The translations under genes were made by a program, and so were the position numbers. Of a stretch of DNA of 64,000 bases, positions 49,005 to 58,606 are shown one piece after another. The stretch is from contig NZ_NESD01000001.1 in NCBI RefSeq assembly GCF_003063545.1, forward strand, positions 806,001 through 870,000, written 5' to 3'. The notes under the pieces are model-generated. The model was not told where the DNA came from. It was given only the letters and a program-made list of their open reading frames with translations, and did not search any database. This DNA is from Limnohabitans sp. Jir61. GTDB taxonomy: Bacteria > Pseudomonadota > Gammaproteobacteria > Burkholderiales > Burkholderiaceae_C. Numbering within the stretch: the stretch's first letter is position 1; each line of letters opens with the position of its first letter.

Positions 49005-50225
49005 ATGGACATGACACCCCATTTCCCCATTTACCTCGACTACGGCGCGACCAATCCGTGCGACCCACGCGTGGTGGACGCCATGATTCCTTGGTTGCGC
49101 GAGCACTTTGGCAACCCCGCTTCTCGCAGCCACGCATGGGGCTGGGAAGCCGAAGCCGCTGTTGAAAAAGCCCGTGAAGACGTGGCCGCACTCATTGGCG
49201 CTGACCCACGTGAAATCGTGTGGACTTCTGGAGCGACTGAATCCAACAACCTCGCCATCAAAGGCGCTGCGCATTTCTACAAGTCCAAGGGCAAGCATCT
49301 CATCACGGTGAAGACCGAGCACAAAGCCGTGCTTGACACCATGCGTGAACTCGAGCGTCAAGGCTTTGAGGTGACTTACTTGGACGTGCAAGAAGACGGC
49401 ATGCTGAGCATGGACGCGCTCAAAGCGGCCATTCGCCCCGATACCATTTTGATCAGCGTGATGTTCGTGAACAACGAAATCGGCGTGATCCAAGACATCG
49501 CTGGCATTGGTGCGATGTGCCGTGAAAAAGGCATCATCTTCCACGTGGATGCTGCACAAGCCACCGGTAAAGTTGAGATCGATTTGGCCACCTTACCTGT
49601 CGACTTGATGAGCTTGGCTTCACACAAAACCTATGGCCCCAAGGGTATTGGTGCCTTGTATGTGCGTCGCAAACCTCGCGTGCGCTTGGAAGCGCAAATG
49701 CACGGTGGTGGCCACGAGCGCGGCATGCGCAGCGGTACGTTGCCAACGCACCAGTGCGTGGGCATGGGCGAAGCATTCCGCATTGCCAAAGAAGACATGG
49801 CCAAAGACTTGGCCAAAGCCAAAGCTTTGCAAAAGCGTTTGCTCGATGGTTTCAAAGACATGGAGCAAGTCTTCATCAACGGCAACATGGAACACCGTGT
49901 GCCCCACAACTTGAACATCAGTTTCAACTATGTGGAAGGCGAGTCACTCATCATGGGTATCAAGGGCTTGGCGGTGTCGTCGGGTTCTGCTTGTACCTCG
50001 GCCAGCTTAGAGCCCAGCTATGTGTTGCGTGCCTTGGGCCGTAGCGATGAGTTGGCACACAGCAGCTTGCGCATGACGATTGGTCGTTTCAGCACCGAAG
50101 AAGAAATTGACTACGCCATCGAAACCATTCGCCTCAACGTGGCCAAGCTGCGTGAACTGAGCCCCTTGTGGGACATGTACAAAGAAGGCATCGACATCAG
50201 CACCATCCAATGGGCTGCGCATTAA
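49005..50225 (+). CDS. iscS: Cysteine desulfurase IscS
   Basis: 406 residues. PLP lysine 208 in SHKTYGPKG and catalytic Cys330 in [21 protein letters not shown]. It releases sulfur from cysteine for cluster assembly on IscU and for tRNA thiolation. ATG at 49005 or 49011 are both possible. It lies 45 bases after iscR. Confidence 0.97.
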   Translation: MDMTPHFPIYLDYGATNPCDPRVVDAMIPWLREHFGNPASRSHAWGWEAEAAVEKAREDVAALIGADPREIVWTSGATESNNLAIKGAAHFYKSKGKHLITVKTEHKAVLDTMRELERQGFEVTYLDVQEDGMLSMDALKAAIRPDTILISVMFVNNEIGVIQDIAGIGAMCREKGIIFHVDAAQATGKVEIDLATLPVDLMSLASHKTYGPKGIGALYVRRKPRVRLEAQMHGGGHERGMRSGTLPTHQCVGMGEAFRIAKEDMAKDLAKAKALQKRLLDGFKDMEQVFINGNMEHRVPHNLNISFNYVEGESLIMGIKGLAVSSGSACTSASLEPSYVLRALGRSDELAHSSLRMTIGRFSTEEEIDYAIETIRLNVAKLRELSPLWDMYKEGIDISTIQWAAH

Positions 50226-50240
50226 TTTAGGAGATTCACC

Positions 50241-50630
50241 ATGGCTTATTCTGAAAAAGTGGTTGACCACTACGAAAACCCCCGCAACGTTGGCTCCTTT
50301 GACAAGGGCGACGACTCTGTGGGCACCGGCATGGTGGGCGCGCCCGCTTGCGGCGACGTGATGAAGTTGCAAATCAAAGTCAACCCAACAACGGGCGTGA
50401 TTGAAGATGCACGTTTCAAAACCTACGGTTGCGGCTCTGCCATCGCTTCTAGCTCACTCGTGACCGAGTGGGTCAAGGGCAAAACCTTGGACGAAGCAGC
50501 AGCTTTGAAGAACAGCGAAATCGCTGAAGAGCTGGCGCTTCCCCCTGTGAAAATTCACTGCTCCATCTTGGCGGAAGACGCCATCAAAGCGGCTGTGGAT
50601 GATTACAAAAAGAAACACGCTGCGGCGTAA
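50241..50630 (+). CDS. iscU: Iron-sulfur cluster scaffold IscU
   Basis: 129 residues. Three cluster cysteines in VGAPACGDVMK, YGCGSAIASS and HCSILAEDAI; the LPPVKIHCS motif is the HscA-recognition site (LPPVK). TTTAGGAGATT Shine-Dalgarno. It assembles clusters with sulfur from IscS. Confidence 0.97.
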   Translation: MAYSEKVVDHYENPRNVGSFDKGDDSVGTGMVGAPACGDVMKLQIKVNPTTGVIEDARFKTYGCGSAIASSSLVTEWVKGKTLDEAAALKNSEIAEELALPPVKIHCSILAEDAIKAAVDDYKKKHAAA

Positions 50631-50667
50631 CGTTATGCCCCCACGCTCATCATTTCATGTATTCGCT

Positions 50668-50719
50668 GCCCCCCAAGGGGGCTGGTCCTCCTTTGAGGCG
50701 GCTCTGCAGGAGGCCCGCT
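50668..50719. repeat. REP-like hairpin sequence between iscU and iscA
   Basis: CCCCCCAAGGGGG (50669-50681) is followed by GGTCCTCC (50684 region) and GGAGGCC (50713 region) arms around a short GC-rich centre. Such C-run/G-run inverted sequences are frequent in Comamonadaceae intergenic DNA. It interrupts an otherwise tight operon, and GGAGG within it may also serve as the iscA Shine-Dalgarno. Confidence 0.5.
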
Positions 50720-50721
50720 AA

Positions 50722-51045
50722 ATGGCGATCACACTGACTGAAGCCGCGGCACGACACGTGACCCGCTACCTTGCCAAACGTGGCAAGGGCTTGGGCGTGC
50801 GCTTGGGCGTCAAGACCACGGGTTGCTCTGGCTTGGCTTACAAGTTGGAGTACGTGGACGAGCAAGAACCTGAAGACGTGATCTTTGAAGACCACGGTGT
50901 GAAGGTGTTGATCGACCCCAAGAGCTTGGCCTACATCGACGGCACGCAGCTCGACTTTGTGCGCGAAGGCCTGAACGAGGGTTTCAAGTTTTTGAACCCG
51001 AACGAACGTGACCGTTGCGGTTGCGGCGAATCGTTCCGTATCTAA
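50722..51045 (+). CDS. iscA: Iron-sulfur cluster assembly protein IscA
   Basis: 107 residues, A-type carrier. Three conserved cysteines in [11 protein letters not shown] and CGCGESF near the C-terminus. It transfers clusters or iron to apo-proteins, mainly [4Fe-4S] targets. It lies after the REP-like hairpin. Confidence 0.96.
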   Translation: MAITLTEAAARHVTRYLAKRGKGLGVRLGVKTTGCSGLAYKLEYVDEQEPEDVIFEDHGVKVLIDPKSLAYIDGTQLDFVREGLNEGFKFLNPNERDRCGCGESFRI

Positions 51046-51058
51046 AGCGAGGCGTGAC

Positions 51059-51607
51059 GTGAGCGAACCGGCCAAGCCGTTGTCGGCCCAGCTCGCGGTC
51101 AGCGACTTTGAACTCTTCGGCGTACCCGCGCAATTTGCACAAGACCGCGCTCATCTCGATGCGCGTTGGAAAGACTTGCAACGCGAAGCCCATCCCGACA
51201 AATTTGCCTCTCAAGGCACCGCCGCGCAACGGGTGGCCATGCAGTGGTCTGTGCGTATCAACGAGGCCTACCAACGCCTCAAAGACCCGATGCGCCGCGC
51301 CGCCTATTTGTGCGAATTGGGCGGCGCACCCATTCAAGCCGAGAACAACACCGCCATGCCCGCTGCATTTTTGATGCAGCACATGGAATGGCGTGAAGCC
51401 ATGGATGATGCCACGGATGTGGCCGCGCTTGAAGCCTTGTTTGACGAAGTGCAGCAAGCCCACAAAACAGCCTTGCAGCAATGCGCCCAGCTCATCGACG
51501 CCGCACACGACCTGCCCGCTGCCGCGCAGCAGGTGAGGGGGCTGATGTTCATCGAGAAGTTTTTGCACGACATCGAAGCCCGAATTGACCAACTAGACGC
51601 CTCCTGA
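51059..51607 (+). CDS. hscB: Co-chaperone HscB
   Basis: 182 residues from a GTG at 51059 preceded by GAGG; a longer frame exists upstream inside iscA but is not expected to be used. J domain with LQREAHPDKFASQG (HPD motif) and a C-terminal helical bundle that binds IscU. It delivers IscU to HscA. Confidence 0.93.
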   Translation: MSEPAKPLSAQLAVSDFELFGVPAQFAQDRAHLDARWKDLQREAHPDKFASQGTAAQRVAMQWSVRINEAYQRLKDPMRRAAYLCELGGAPIQAENNTAMPAAFLMQHMEWREAMDDATDVAALEALFDEVQQAHKTALQQCAQLIDAAHDLPAAAQQVRGLMFIEKFLHDIEARIDQLDAS

Positions 51608-51625
51608 AAGCGACAATACACACCT

Positions 51626-53482
51626 ATGGCGTTGTTACAAATTTCCGAACCTGGCCAAGCCCCAGACCCACACCAGCGACGTATCGCGGTGGGCATTGAC
51701 TTGGGCACCACCCATTCGCTTGTGGCCTCCATGCGCAACGGCTTTGCCGAGTGCTTGCCCGATGCAGAAGGTCATGTCATCTTGCCGTCGGCGGTGCGTT
51801 ACCTTGAGAACGATGGCCGTCAAATTGGCCGCGCTGCATTGGCTTCGCAAGCCGAAGACCCACAAAACACGCTGGTGTCTGTCAAGCGCTTCATGGGCCG
51901 TGGCGTGGCTGACATTGTCAACCGCGACCAGCTGCCCTATGTGTTTGTAGACAAGCCCGGCATGTTGGCCATTCAAACCCGTGTGGGTGAGAAGTCGCCC
52001 GTTGAGGTGAGCGCCGAAATTTTGGCCACCTTGCGCTTCCGTGCCGAAGATACATTCAACGACGATTTGTACGGTGCGGTCATCACCGTGCCCGCGTACT
52101 TTGACGATGCCCAACGCCAAGCCACCAAAGATGCCGCGCAGCTCGCCGGCATCAACGTGCTGCGCCTCATCAACGAACCCACAGCTGCAGCCATTGCCTA
52201 CGGTTTAGACCAAGCCAGCGAAGGCGTTTACGCCGTGTACGACCTCGGGGGTGGCACGTTTGACATCTCTGTGCTGCGTTTGACACGCGGTGTGTTTGAA
52301 GTGTTGGCCACCGGTGGTGATTCCGCTTTGGGCGGTGACGATTACGACCGCGCTTTGGTCGATTGGGTGCAAACCCAAACCAGCTGCGTCATTGCGACAC
52401 CGGCTGATAAATCGAATGTGTTGGTGGCTGCGCGTGCTTGCAAAGAAGCGTTGTCTGCAGCTGATAGCGCCACGTTTGACGTGGCCTTGTCGAGCGGTGC
52501 ATTGCGCCACACCGTCACACGCGCCGAGTTTGAAGCTGCTACTGCAGCTTTGACCCAGCGCACCTTGTCTGCTGTGCGCAAAGCTTTGCGCGATGCCAAG
52601 CTCAGCAAAGATGTCATTCAAGGCGTGGTCATGGTCGGCGGCTCCACCCGCATGCCGCAAGTGCAGCAAGCCGTGGCTGATCTGTTGGGCTGCGCACCGC
52701 TGAACAACCTCAACCCAGACGAAGTGGTGGCGCTTGGTGCTGCCATTCAAGCCAACCAACTCGCAGGCAATAACCCCGATGGCGAGTTGCTGTTGTTGGA
52801 CGTAATTCCTTTGTCGCTCGGCATTGAAACCATGGGCGGTTTGGTGGAGCGCATCGTGCCGCGCAACCAAACCATTCCCACCGCGATGGCGCAAGACTTC
52901 ACCACTTACCAAGATGGTCAAACCGCTTTGGCTTTGCATGTGGTGCAGGGCGAGCGTGACATGGTGGCCGATTGCCGCAGCTTGGCCCGCTTTGAGCTGC
53001 GCGGTATTCCACCCATGGCCGCAGGCGCTGCGCGCATTCGTGTGACCTTCACGGTCGATGCCGATGGCATGGTGAGCGTGGGCGCGTTAGAGCAGCTCAG
53101 CGGCGTCACAGCCAACATCACGGTCAAACCATCGTATGGTTTGTCTGACGATCAAATTGCAGCCATGCTGCAAGACAGTTTTAAAACTGCCGAGCAAGAC
53201 ATCAAGGCACGTGCTTTGGTCGAAGCCCGCGTAGACGCCGACCGCATGTGGCTGGCCACGCAAAGTGCTTTGCAAGCCGATGGCGATTTGCTGTCAACCG
53301 AAGACCGCACACGCATCGACGCGTTGATGGCAGCCACGCTCGATGCTAAAAAGCTAGAAGACGCAGCTGCCATTGAAGCCATCACCGAAGCACTGGCCAA
53401 AGGCACAGAAGCTTTCGCCGCCCAACGCATGAACCGAGGCATTCAACACGCCTTGGCCGGACAAAACATCGAGAACATCTAA
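51626..53482 (+). CDS. hscA: Fe-S chaperone HscA (Hsp70 family)
   Basis: 618 residues. Hsp70 ATPase domain ([40 protein letters not shown]) and substrate domain ([22 protein letters not shown]). It acts on IscU LPPVK to release clusters. It lies 18 bases after hscB; its stop abuts the fdx ATG. Confidence 0.97.
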   Translation: MALLQISEPGQAPDPHQRRIAVGIDLGTTHSLVASMRNGFAECLPDAEGHVILPSAVRYLENDGRQIGRAALASQAEDPQNTLVSVKRFMGRGVADIVNRDQLPYVFVDKPGMLAIQTRVGEKSPVEVSAEILATLRFRAEDTFNDDLYGAVITVPAYFDDAQRQATKDAAQLAGINVLRLINEPTAAAIAYGLDQASEGVYAVYDLGGGTFDISVLRLTRGVFEVLATGGDSALGGDDYDRALVDWVQTQTSCVIATPADKSNVLVAARACKEALSAADSATFDVALSSGALRHTVTRAEFEAATAALTQRTLSAVRKALRDAKLSKDVIQGVVMVGGSTRMPQVQQAVADLLGCAPLNNLNPDEVVALGAAIQANQLAGNNPDGELLLLDVIPLSLGIETMGGLVERIVPRNQTIPTAMAQDFTTYQDGQTALALHVVQGERDMVADCRSLARFELRGIPPMAAGAARIRVTFTVDADGMVSVGALEQLSGVTANITVKPSYGLSDDQIAAMLQDSFKTAEQDIKARALVEARVDADRMWLATQSALQADGDLLSTEDRTRIDALMAATLDAKKLEDAAAIEAITEALAKGTEAFAAQRMNRGIQHALAGQNIENI

Positions 53483-53821
53483 ATGCCCATCATCAAAATC
53501 TTGCCCCACGCCGAACTCTGCCCGCAGGGCGCAGAGCTGCAAGCCGCTGCTGGTAGCACCATCTGCGAAGTGCTGTTGGAGCACTACATCAACATTGAAC
53601 ACGCCTGCGACATGAGCTGCGCTTGCACCACCTGCCACGTCATCGTGCGCGAGGGGTTCAAGTCACTCAACGAAGCCGATGAAAATGAAGACGATTTGCT
53701 TGACCGCGCTTGGGGCTTGGAGCCCAACTCACGCCTAAGCTGCCAAGCTATCGTGGCCCAGCAAAACTTGGTGGTGGAGATTCCAAAGTACACCATCAAC
53801 CACGCCAAAGAAAACCACTGA
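53483..53821 (+). CDS. fdx: [2Fe-2S] ferredoxin of the ISC system
   Basis: 112 residues, adrenodoxin-type. Cluster cysteines in EHACDMSCACTTCHVIV and RLSCQAIV. It donates electrons for cluster assembly. The ATG directly follows the hscA stop. IscX is absent after it; dnaQ follows. Confidence 0.96.
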   Translation: MPIIKILPHAELCPQGAELQAAAGSTICEVLLEHYINIEHACDMSCACTTCHVIVREGFKSLNEADENEDDLLDRAWGLEPNSRLSCQAIVAQQNLVVEIPKYTINHAKENH

Positions 53822-53823
53822 CC

Positions 53824-54537
53824 ATGCGCCAGATTTTTCTAGACACCGAAACCACAGGCCTGTCGGCCGACAACGGCGACCGCGTCATTGAGATCGGTTG
53901 TGTTGAGCTGCTGCACCGCAAGCTCACGGGCAACAACTTGCATTTCTATTTGAACCCTGAGCGTGACAGCCATGAAGACGCCTTGCGCGTTCACGGCATC
54001 ACCAATGAGTTCTTGAAAGACAAGCCAAAGTTCGCCGAAGTGGTCGACCAGTTTCTGGAATACATCGAAGGCGCAGAAGTCATCATTCACAACGCGCCTT
54101 TTGACGTGGGCTTTTTGAACAAAGAGCTAGAGCTGCAAGGTCACAAACCTTTCACCAGCTATGTGGATGGCATCACCGACACCTTGGTGATGGCCAAAGA
54201 AATGTTCCCAGGCAAGCGCAACTCGCTTGACTCCTTGTGTGACCGCTTAGAGGTCGACAACTCTGGCCGTACATTGCACGGCGCCTTGCTTGATGCCGAG
54301 CTGTTGGCCGATGTGTACATCAACATGACGCGTGGCCAAGATGCCTTGCTCATGGAGGTGGAGAGCAACGACGAACAAACCCGCACCACCGAGCGCGTGG
54401 ACCTGCGCAGCTACCAGCTGCCCGTGATTGCCGCGAGTGAAGCAGAGATGACGCAACACGACGATGTGCTGGCTCAGTTGGATAAATCGAGTGGCGGAAA
54501 AACTGTTTGGCGAAATCTGGAAAATTCTGTGGCATAA
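53824..54537 (+). CDS. dnaQ: DNA polymerase III epsilon subunit (3'-5' proofreading)
   Basis: 237 residues from the ATG at 53824 (the frame continues upstream inside fdx). Exonuclease DEDDh motifs: FLDTETTGLS, HNAPFDVGFLNKEL and HGALLDAELLADVY. It proofreads at the replication fork. It is two bases after the fdx stop, likely co-transcribed, and ends 35 bases before tRNA-Val. Confidence 0.96.
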   Translation: MRQIFLDTETTGLSADNGDRVIEIGCVELLHRKLTGNNLHFYLNPERDSHEDALRVHGITNEFLKDKPKFAEVVDQFLEYIEGAEVIIHNAPFDVGFLNKELELQGHKPFTSYVDGITDTLVMAKEMFPGKRNSLDSLCDRLEVDNSGRTLHGALLDAELLADVYINMTRGQDALLMEVESNDEQTRTTERVDLRSYQLPVIAASEAEMTQHDDVLAQLDKSSGGKTVWRNLENSVA

Positions 54538-54572
54538 TTACGGTCTTTCCAGAGATGGAAAACGGTAAAGAT

Positions 54573-54647
54573 GGGCGATTAGCTCAGGGGTAGAGCACCA
54601 CATTCACACTGTGGGGGTCGCAAGTTCGAAACTTGCATCGCCCACCA
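54573..54647 (+). tRNA. tRNA-Val (anticodon CAC)
   Basis: 75 bases with encoded CCA. Acceptor GGGCGAT (54573-54579) / ATCGCCC (54637-54643); anticodon stem CCACA/TGTGG with loop TTCACAC, anticodon CAC; T arm GCAAGTTCGAAACTTGC. It reads GTG. Confidence 0.96.
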
Positions 54648-54684
54648 TCTTTACTAAATCAATCGCTTCTCAAAAGCACATGTC

Positions 54685-54710
54685 AAAGGTTCCGCAAGGA
54701 GCCTTTTTCG
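54685..54710 (+). terminator. Terminator of tRNA-Val
   Basis: AAAGGTTCC (54685-54693), loop GCAA, GGAGCCTTT (54698-54706) with one G-T pair, then TTC. Confidence 0.75.
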
Positions 54711-54839
54711 TTTCTGCTGCACCTTCATCCCCCTTGTATTTCTGCTGATGACGCCCATCTAGGCATCATGTGAATCGTCACATCGGTGTTGCACAATGCA
54801 ACGCCACTGAGGTGTTCAGATTGGATTGAAAGGTATTGC

Positions 54840-55769
54840 ATGTTGTCTCGATTGTTGAAATCTGTTGTTGCGGGTGTATTCGTTTTGGCCGCGAGTCTGG
54901 CTTTGGCGTTGCCCACGCCCAAAGAGATTGAAGCAGCTGTGACTGCGGGGCAATACACGCAAGCTGAAACGATGCTGCGCGAGGTGTTGCAAGATAAACC
55001 GCAAAGTGCCAAAGCGCATTACGAACTTGGTCAAGTCTTGGCGCATGTGCACCGTTACAAAGAAGCACAAACCGAATTGCAAAAAGCCAAAGACATTGAC
55101 CCTTCTTTGAAGTTCGCGACCAGCCCCGAAAAATTCCATGCCGTGTTGGCCAAAGTCAATGACTTGGCTGCTGCGCCCACATCCTCCGTGGTGATGGAGC
55201 CCTCAGTCGCGCCCGGTACGCACGCGGCTACCAAGGCTGTACCTGAAGCTTCTGCTAACGGCGCTGGCTCATCCTTGACGTACGTATGGTTGGCGATTGC
55301 AGGCTTGGTGGTGCTGGGTCTGTGGCTGCGCCGCTCTGCTAGCTATGCCGCTGGCAACGCTAATGCAACCGCATATGCACCAGCAACAACACCCATGGGT
55401 ACAGCGCCCGCACAGCGTGGTTTTGGCGCACAGTTCACACCCAATGCGGCGCCTGCTGGGTATGCGCCTCAAGGTTATGGCCCTCAGGGGTACGCACAGC
55501 CCGCCAGCGGTGGCTCTACCATGACGGGTGCTGTGGTGGGGGGCTTAGCAGGCGTGGCTGCAGGCTATGCCTTGTCCAAAGCCTTAGAGGGTGATCACCA
55601 TACTGCTGCACCTGCACCTGCATCTACGGGTGCATCACCCATGACAGACAACGGCGGCTACGTGCCTTTTGACACATCCCCTCAACCAGACCTTGGCGGA
55701 TTCGATGCTGGTTCTGGCAGCGATTGGGACAGCGCTGATTCAGGTGGCTCTGGCGATGACAGCTGGTAA
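54840..55769 (+). CDS. TPR-containing single-pass membrane protein with Gly/Ser/Asp tail
   Basis: 309 residues from the ATG at 54840 (AAAGG upstream). Signal peptide (LLKSVVAGVFVLAASLALALP), two or three TPR helices (AAVTAGQYTQAETMLREVLQ, AKAHYELGQVLAHVHRYKEA), a transmembrane segment about residues 143-160 (YVWLAIAGLVVLGLWL), a Pro/Ala/Gly/Gln-rich linker, GAVVGGLAGVAAGYALSK, and an acidic end ending GGSGDDSW. The tail resembles that of many TPM-like envelope proteins. Function unknown. Confidence 0.78.
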   Translation: MLSRLLKSVVAGVFVLAASLALALPTPKEIEAAVTAGQYTQAETMLREVLQDKPQSAKAHYELGQVLAHVHRYKEAQTELQKAKDIDPSLKFATSPEKFHAVLAKVNDLAAAPTSSVVMEPSVAPGTHAATKAVPEASANGAGSSLTYVWLAIAGLVVLGLWLRRSASYAAGNANATAYAPATTPMGTAPAQRGFGAQFTPNAAPAGYAPQGYGPQGYAQPASGGSTMTGAVVGGLAGVAAGYALSKALEGDHHTAAPAPASTGASPMTDNGGYVPFDTSPQPDLGGFDAGSGSDWDSADSGGSGDDSW

Positions 55770-55776
55770 TTGCAGG

Positions 55777-56697
55777 TCAGCCAGTCGCTAACAGGGCCTG
55801 AGACACCACGTCTTGCGTGAGCTTCATGGCTGCTTTGTGCGTGGCCGTCATGGGGCGGCGTGCTGACCACACCAGCATGAGCTGGCTCATGAGCTTGGGT
55901 TTTTCCACGCGATGGGTGGTGAAGTCTTCGGGCTTGGCAAAGTTGCTCAGGGTGTAGGCGGGCAACACGGCATAGCCCATGCCTTCTTTGACCAACTCCA
56001 AAATCGCGTTCAAGCCGTCAATCTCCAGCACGATGTTGGGCTTGCAGTTGAGTCGCAGCATTTCGGTGTCAATCAACAAACGAAAGGCATTGGGTCGGCT
56101 CGGTGCGATCAGGGGTAGCTTGGCTAACTCTGAGAGTTGGACCACGGTTTTGAGTGTTGTATCAGTCGAAAGAGGCTTGCTCTTTTTGCCAGCAATCAAT
56201 ACCAAGGTGTCCTCATGCAGCACCGTCATATCCAGATCAGGGGAGGGCGCAGGGTTGTAGAGCACAGCCATGTCGAGACGGCCTGCACGCAAACTCTCCA
56301 CCATCAACACCGAGAAGCCCTCGGTGAGCGACAGCTGCGCATGAGGCAGTGTTTTACGAAATGCCATGGTCAATGGCACGGTTACCAGCTTCGAAAGGCT
56401 AGGGGGTAAACCAATGGACACACGCCCCGCCAAAGCACCGCGCACAGAGCCCAACTCTTCTTGGGCGACCGCCACTTGGTGCAAGATGCCCCGCCCGTGT
56501 TCGAGCATGACCAAGCCAGCTTCGGTCACTGTCACGCCGCGGCCATTGCGCATCAACAAGTTTTGATGCAACTCCACTTCCAACTGGCGCACATGGCGGC
56601 TCAGAAGGGGTTGTGGAATGTTCAAGGCCTGCGCCGCTTTGGTGAAGCTGCCCAACTCGGCTACGCGCACAAATGATTCGATTTGTTTGAGTTCCAT
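55777..56697 (-). CDS. pmdR: LysR-family regulator, probable activator of the PCA operon
   Basis: 306 residues. HTH (ELKQIESFVRVAELGSFTKAAQALNIPQPLLSRHVRQLE, in part) and a periplasmic-binding-like co-inducer domain. It is divergent from the protocatechuate 4,5-cleavage genes, matching the position of LysR activator PmdR/LigR in related operons. The symbol rests on position and family. Confidence 0.8.
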   Translation of the reverse strand: MELKQIESFVRVAELGSFTKAAQALNIPQPLLSRHVRQLEVELHQNLLMRNGRGVTVTEAGLVMLEHGRGILHQVAVAQEELGSVRGALAGRVSIGLPPSLSKLVTVPLTMAFRKTLPHAQLSLTEGFSVLMVESLRAGRLDMAVLYNPAPSPDLDMTVLHEDTLVLIAGKKSKPLSTDTTLKTVVQLSELAKLPLIAPSRPNAFRLLIDTEMLRLNCKPNIVLEIDGLNAILELVKEGMGYAVLPAYTLSNFAKPEDFTTHRVEKPKLMSQLMLVWSARRPMTATHKAAMKLTQDVVSQALLATG

Positions 56698-56713
56698 GAA
56701 ATTCTTGAATTTG

Positions 56714-56734
56714 AATAACCTATTGTCCGTTATT
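56714..56734. promoter_or_regulatory. Candidate LysR-type operator
   Basis: AATAAC (56714-56719) and GTTATT (56729-56734) form an inverted repeat with a nine-base centre, with another CGTTAT half site at about 56741. It lies just upstream of the LysR gene and divergent from 56804. Confidence 0.45.
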
Positions 56735-56803
56735 TAAAAACGTTATAGCAGCTAGTTGCTGATTTGAAGCGTATTTCTGGGGTAAATCTCTAGAATCATT
56801 CAC

Positions 56804-57520
56804 ATGCAAACATCTTCTTCATCACTTGTGCTGCGCGGTATTTCGTCCATGGCCACCAAGGCTTTGTTGGCCGATTTGACGCAGGCTTACCTTGCGCAAA
56901 CCGGTGTGTCGGTGCAGATCGAATCTGTGGGCGGTGTGGATGCCGCCAAACGCGTGCAAGCGGGTGAAGCATTTGACATGGTGCTCTTGGCCTCAGATGC
57001 GATTGATAAGTTGATTGCCTCGGGCCATGTGCAAACTGGCTCGCGCTGCGACTGGGTACGTTCGCCTGTGGCGGTGGCCGTTCAAGCAGGTGCTGCGCGT
57101 CCTGACTTGAGTAACGAAGCAGCCTTGAAAGCGACGGTGTTGGCCAGTCCGACGCTCAGCTACTCCACAGGCCCAAGTGGCGTGTACCTTGAAAAACTCT
57201 TTGAGCGTTGGGGCATCGCCGACGAGGTGAAGGCCCGCATCGTTGTGCCGCCACCGGGCACGCCAGTGGGTGCGTTGGTGGCGAGTGGCAAAGCAGCTTT
57301 GGGTTTTCAACAGTTGAGCGAGCTCATCGCCTTGCCCGGCATTGATGTGTTGGGCACCTTGCCTACGGATGTGGCGTTCATCACCACGTTCTCGTCGGGT
57401 ATTCCAGCCGTCATCGCGGGTGACGTCACACGCATGGCAGCGGTGCAATCGTTTTTACAGTTCTTGGCTTCGGCTGGCGTGGAAGACGTCAAGCGCAAGC
57501 AAGGCATGGACTGGCTTTAA
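56804..57520 (+). CDS. Periplasmic-binding-fold (ModA-like) protein without signal peptide
   Basis: 238 residues. ModA/extracellular-solute-binding fold: LVLRGISSMATKALLADLTQAYLAQTG, FDMVLLASDAIDKLIASG, SYSTGPSGVYLEKLFERWG, ALGFQQLSELIALPGIDVLG. Such proteins are normally exported, but here the first strand begins at residue 8 with no signal sequence, so it should stay in the cytoplasm. It lies between the LysR gene and ligJ. TAGAAT at 56791 leaves almost no leader, so a leaderless mRNA is possible. Ligand unknown. Confidence 0.8.
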   Translation: MQTSSSSLVLRGISSMATKALLADLTQAYLAQTGVSVQIESVGGVDAAKRVQAGEAFDMVLLASDAIDKLIASGHVQTGSRCDWVRSPVAVAVQAGAARPDLSNEAALKATVLASPTLSYSTGPSGVYLEKLFERWGIADEVKARIVVPPPGTPVGALVASGKAALGFQQLSELIALPGIDVLGTLPTDVAFITTFSSGIPAVIAGDVTRMAAVQSFLQFLASAGVEDVKRKQGMDWL

Positions 57521-57550
57521 TTTTCAAATTTCATTCTGTAAGGGGTATTC

Positions 57551-58585
57551 ATGTCTCTCATCATTGACGTCCACGGTCACTACACCACAGCGCCTAAAGC
57601 ATTAGAAGAATGGCGCAACAAACAAATCGCTGGCATCAAAGACCCAGCGTCTATGCCCAAAGTGTCTGACTTAAAAATCAGCGACGACGAGTTGCGCGAA
57701 ACCATTGAGACCAACCAACTCGCGAAGATGAAAGAGCGTGGCTCTGACATCACCATCTTCAGCCCACGTGCCAGTTTCATGGCCCACCACATTGGCGATT
57801 TCCAAGTGTCATCCACTTGGGCGGCCATCTGTAACGAGCTGTGCTTCCGCGTGGCTGAGTTGTTCCCCAACAACTTCGTGCCTGCGGCCATGCTGCCCCA
57901 GTCGCCAGGTGTCGACCCCGCCACATGCATTCCTGAACTCGTGAAGTGTGTGGAGCAATACGGCAACGTGGGCATCAACCTCAACCCCGATCCATCCGGT
58001 GGCCACTGGACATCGCCACCTTTGAGCGACAAGTCTTGGTACCCCATCTACGAAAAGATGGTCGAGTACGACATTCCCGCCATGATTCACGTGTCGACCA
58101 GCTGTAACGGCTGCTTCCACACCACGGGCGCGCATTACTTGAATGCGGACACAACTGCCTTTATGCAGTGCTTAACTTCTGACCTGTTCAAAGATTTCCC
58201 CACTTTGAAGTTCTTGATTCCGCATGGCGGCGGCGCAGTGCCTTACCACTGGGGCCGTTTCCGTGGTTTGGCGCAAGAGCTGAAAAAGCCTTTGCTCACA
58301 GAGCACTTGCTCAACAACATTTACTTCGATACCTGCGTGTACCACCAGCCTGGCATCGACTTGTTGACCAAAGTGATTCCGGTCAAAAACATCATGTTCG
58401 CTTCCGAGATGATTGGTGCGGTGCGCGGTATCGACCCAGAAACTGGCCACTACTTTGATGACACCAAGCGCTACATCGAGTCCACGCTCAACCTCAATGC
58501 CGACGAGCGCCATCAGGTTTACGAAGGCAATGCACGTCGCGTGTTCTCACGCTTGGACACCAAGCTCAAGTCGCAAGGCCGTTAA
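57551..58585 (+). CDS. ligJ: 4-oxalomesaconate hydratase
   Basis: 344 residues, amidohydrolase fold (pmdE in Comamonas). IIDVHGHYTTAPKALEEWR with the metal-binding HxH, IHVSTSCNGCFHTTGAHYLN and IPHGGGAVPYHWGRFRGL. It hydrates 4-oxalomesaconate to 4-carboxy-4-hydroxy-2-oxoadipate in the protocatechuate 4,5-cleavage pathway. It lies 30 bases after the ModA-like gene. Confidence 0.95.
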   Translation: MSLIIDVHGHYTTAPKALEEWRNKQIAGIKDPASMPKVSDLKISDDELRETIETNQLAKMKERGSDITIFSPRASFMAHHIGDFQVSSTWAAICNELCFRVAELFPNNFVPAAMLPQSPGVDPATCIPELVKCVEQYGNVGINLNPDPSGGHWTSPPLSDKSWYPIYEKMVEYDIPAMIHVSTSCNGCFHTTGAHYLNADTTAFMQCLTSDLFKDFPTLKFLIPHGGGAVPYHWGRFRGLAQELKKPLLTEHLLNNIYFDTCVYHQPGIDLLTKVIPVKNIMFASEMIGAVRGIDPETGHYFDDTKRYIESTLNLNADERHQVYEGNARRVFSRLDTKLKSQGR

Positions 58586-58606
58586 TTCATTCTCAGGAGA
58601 TTTCAT

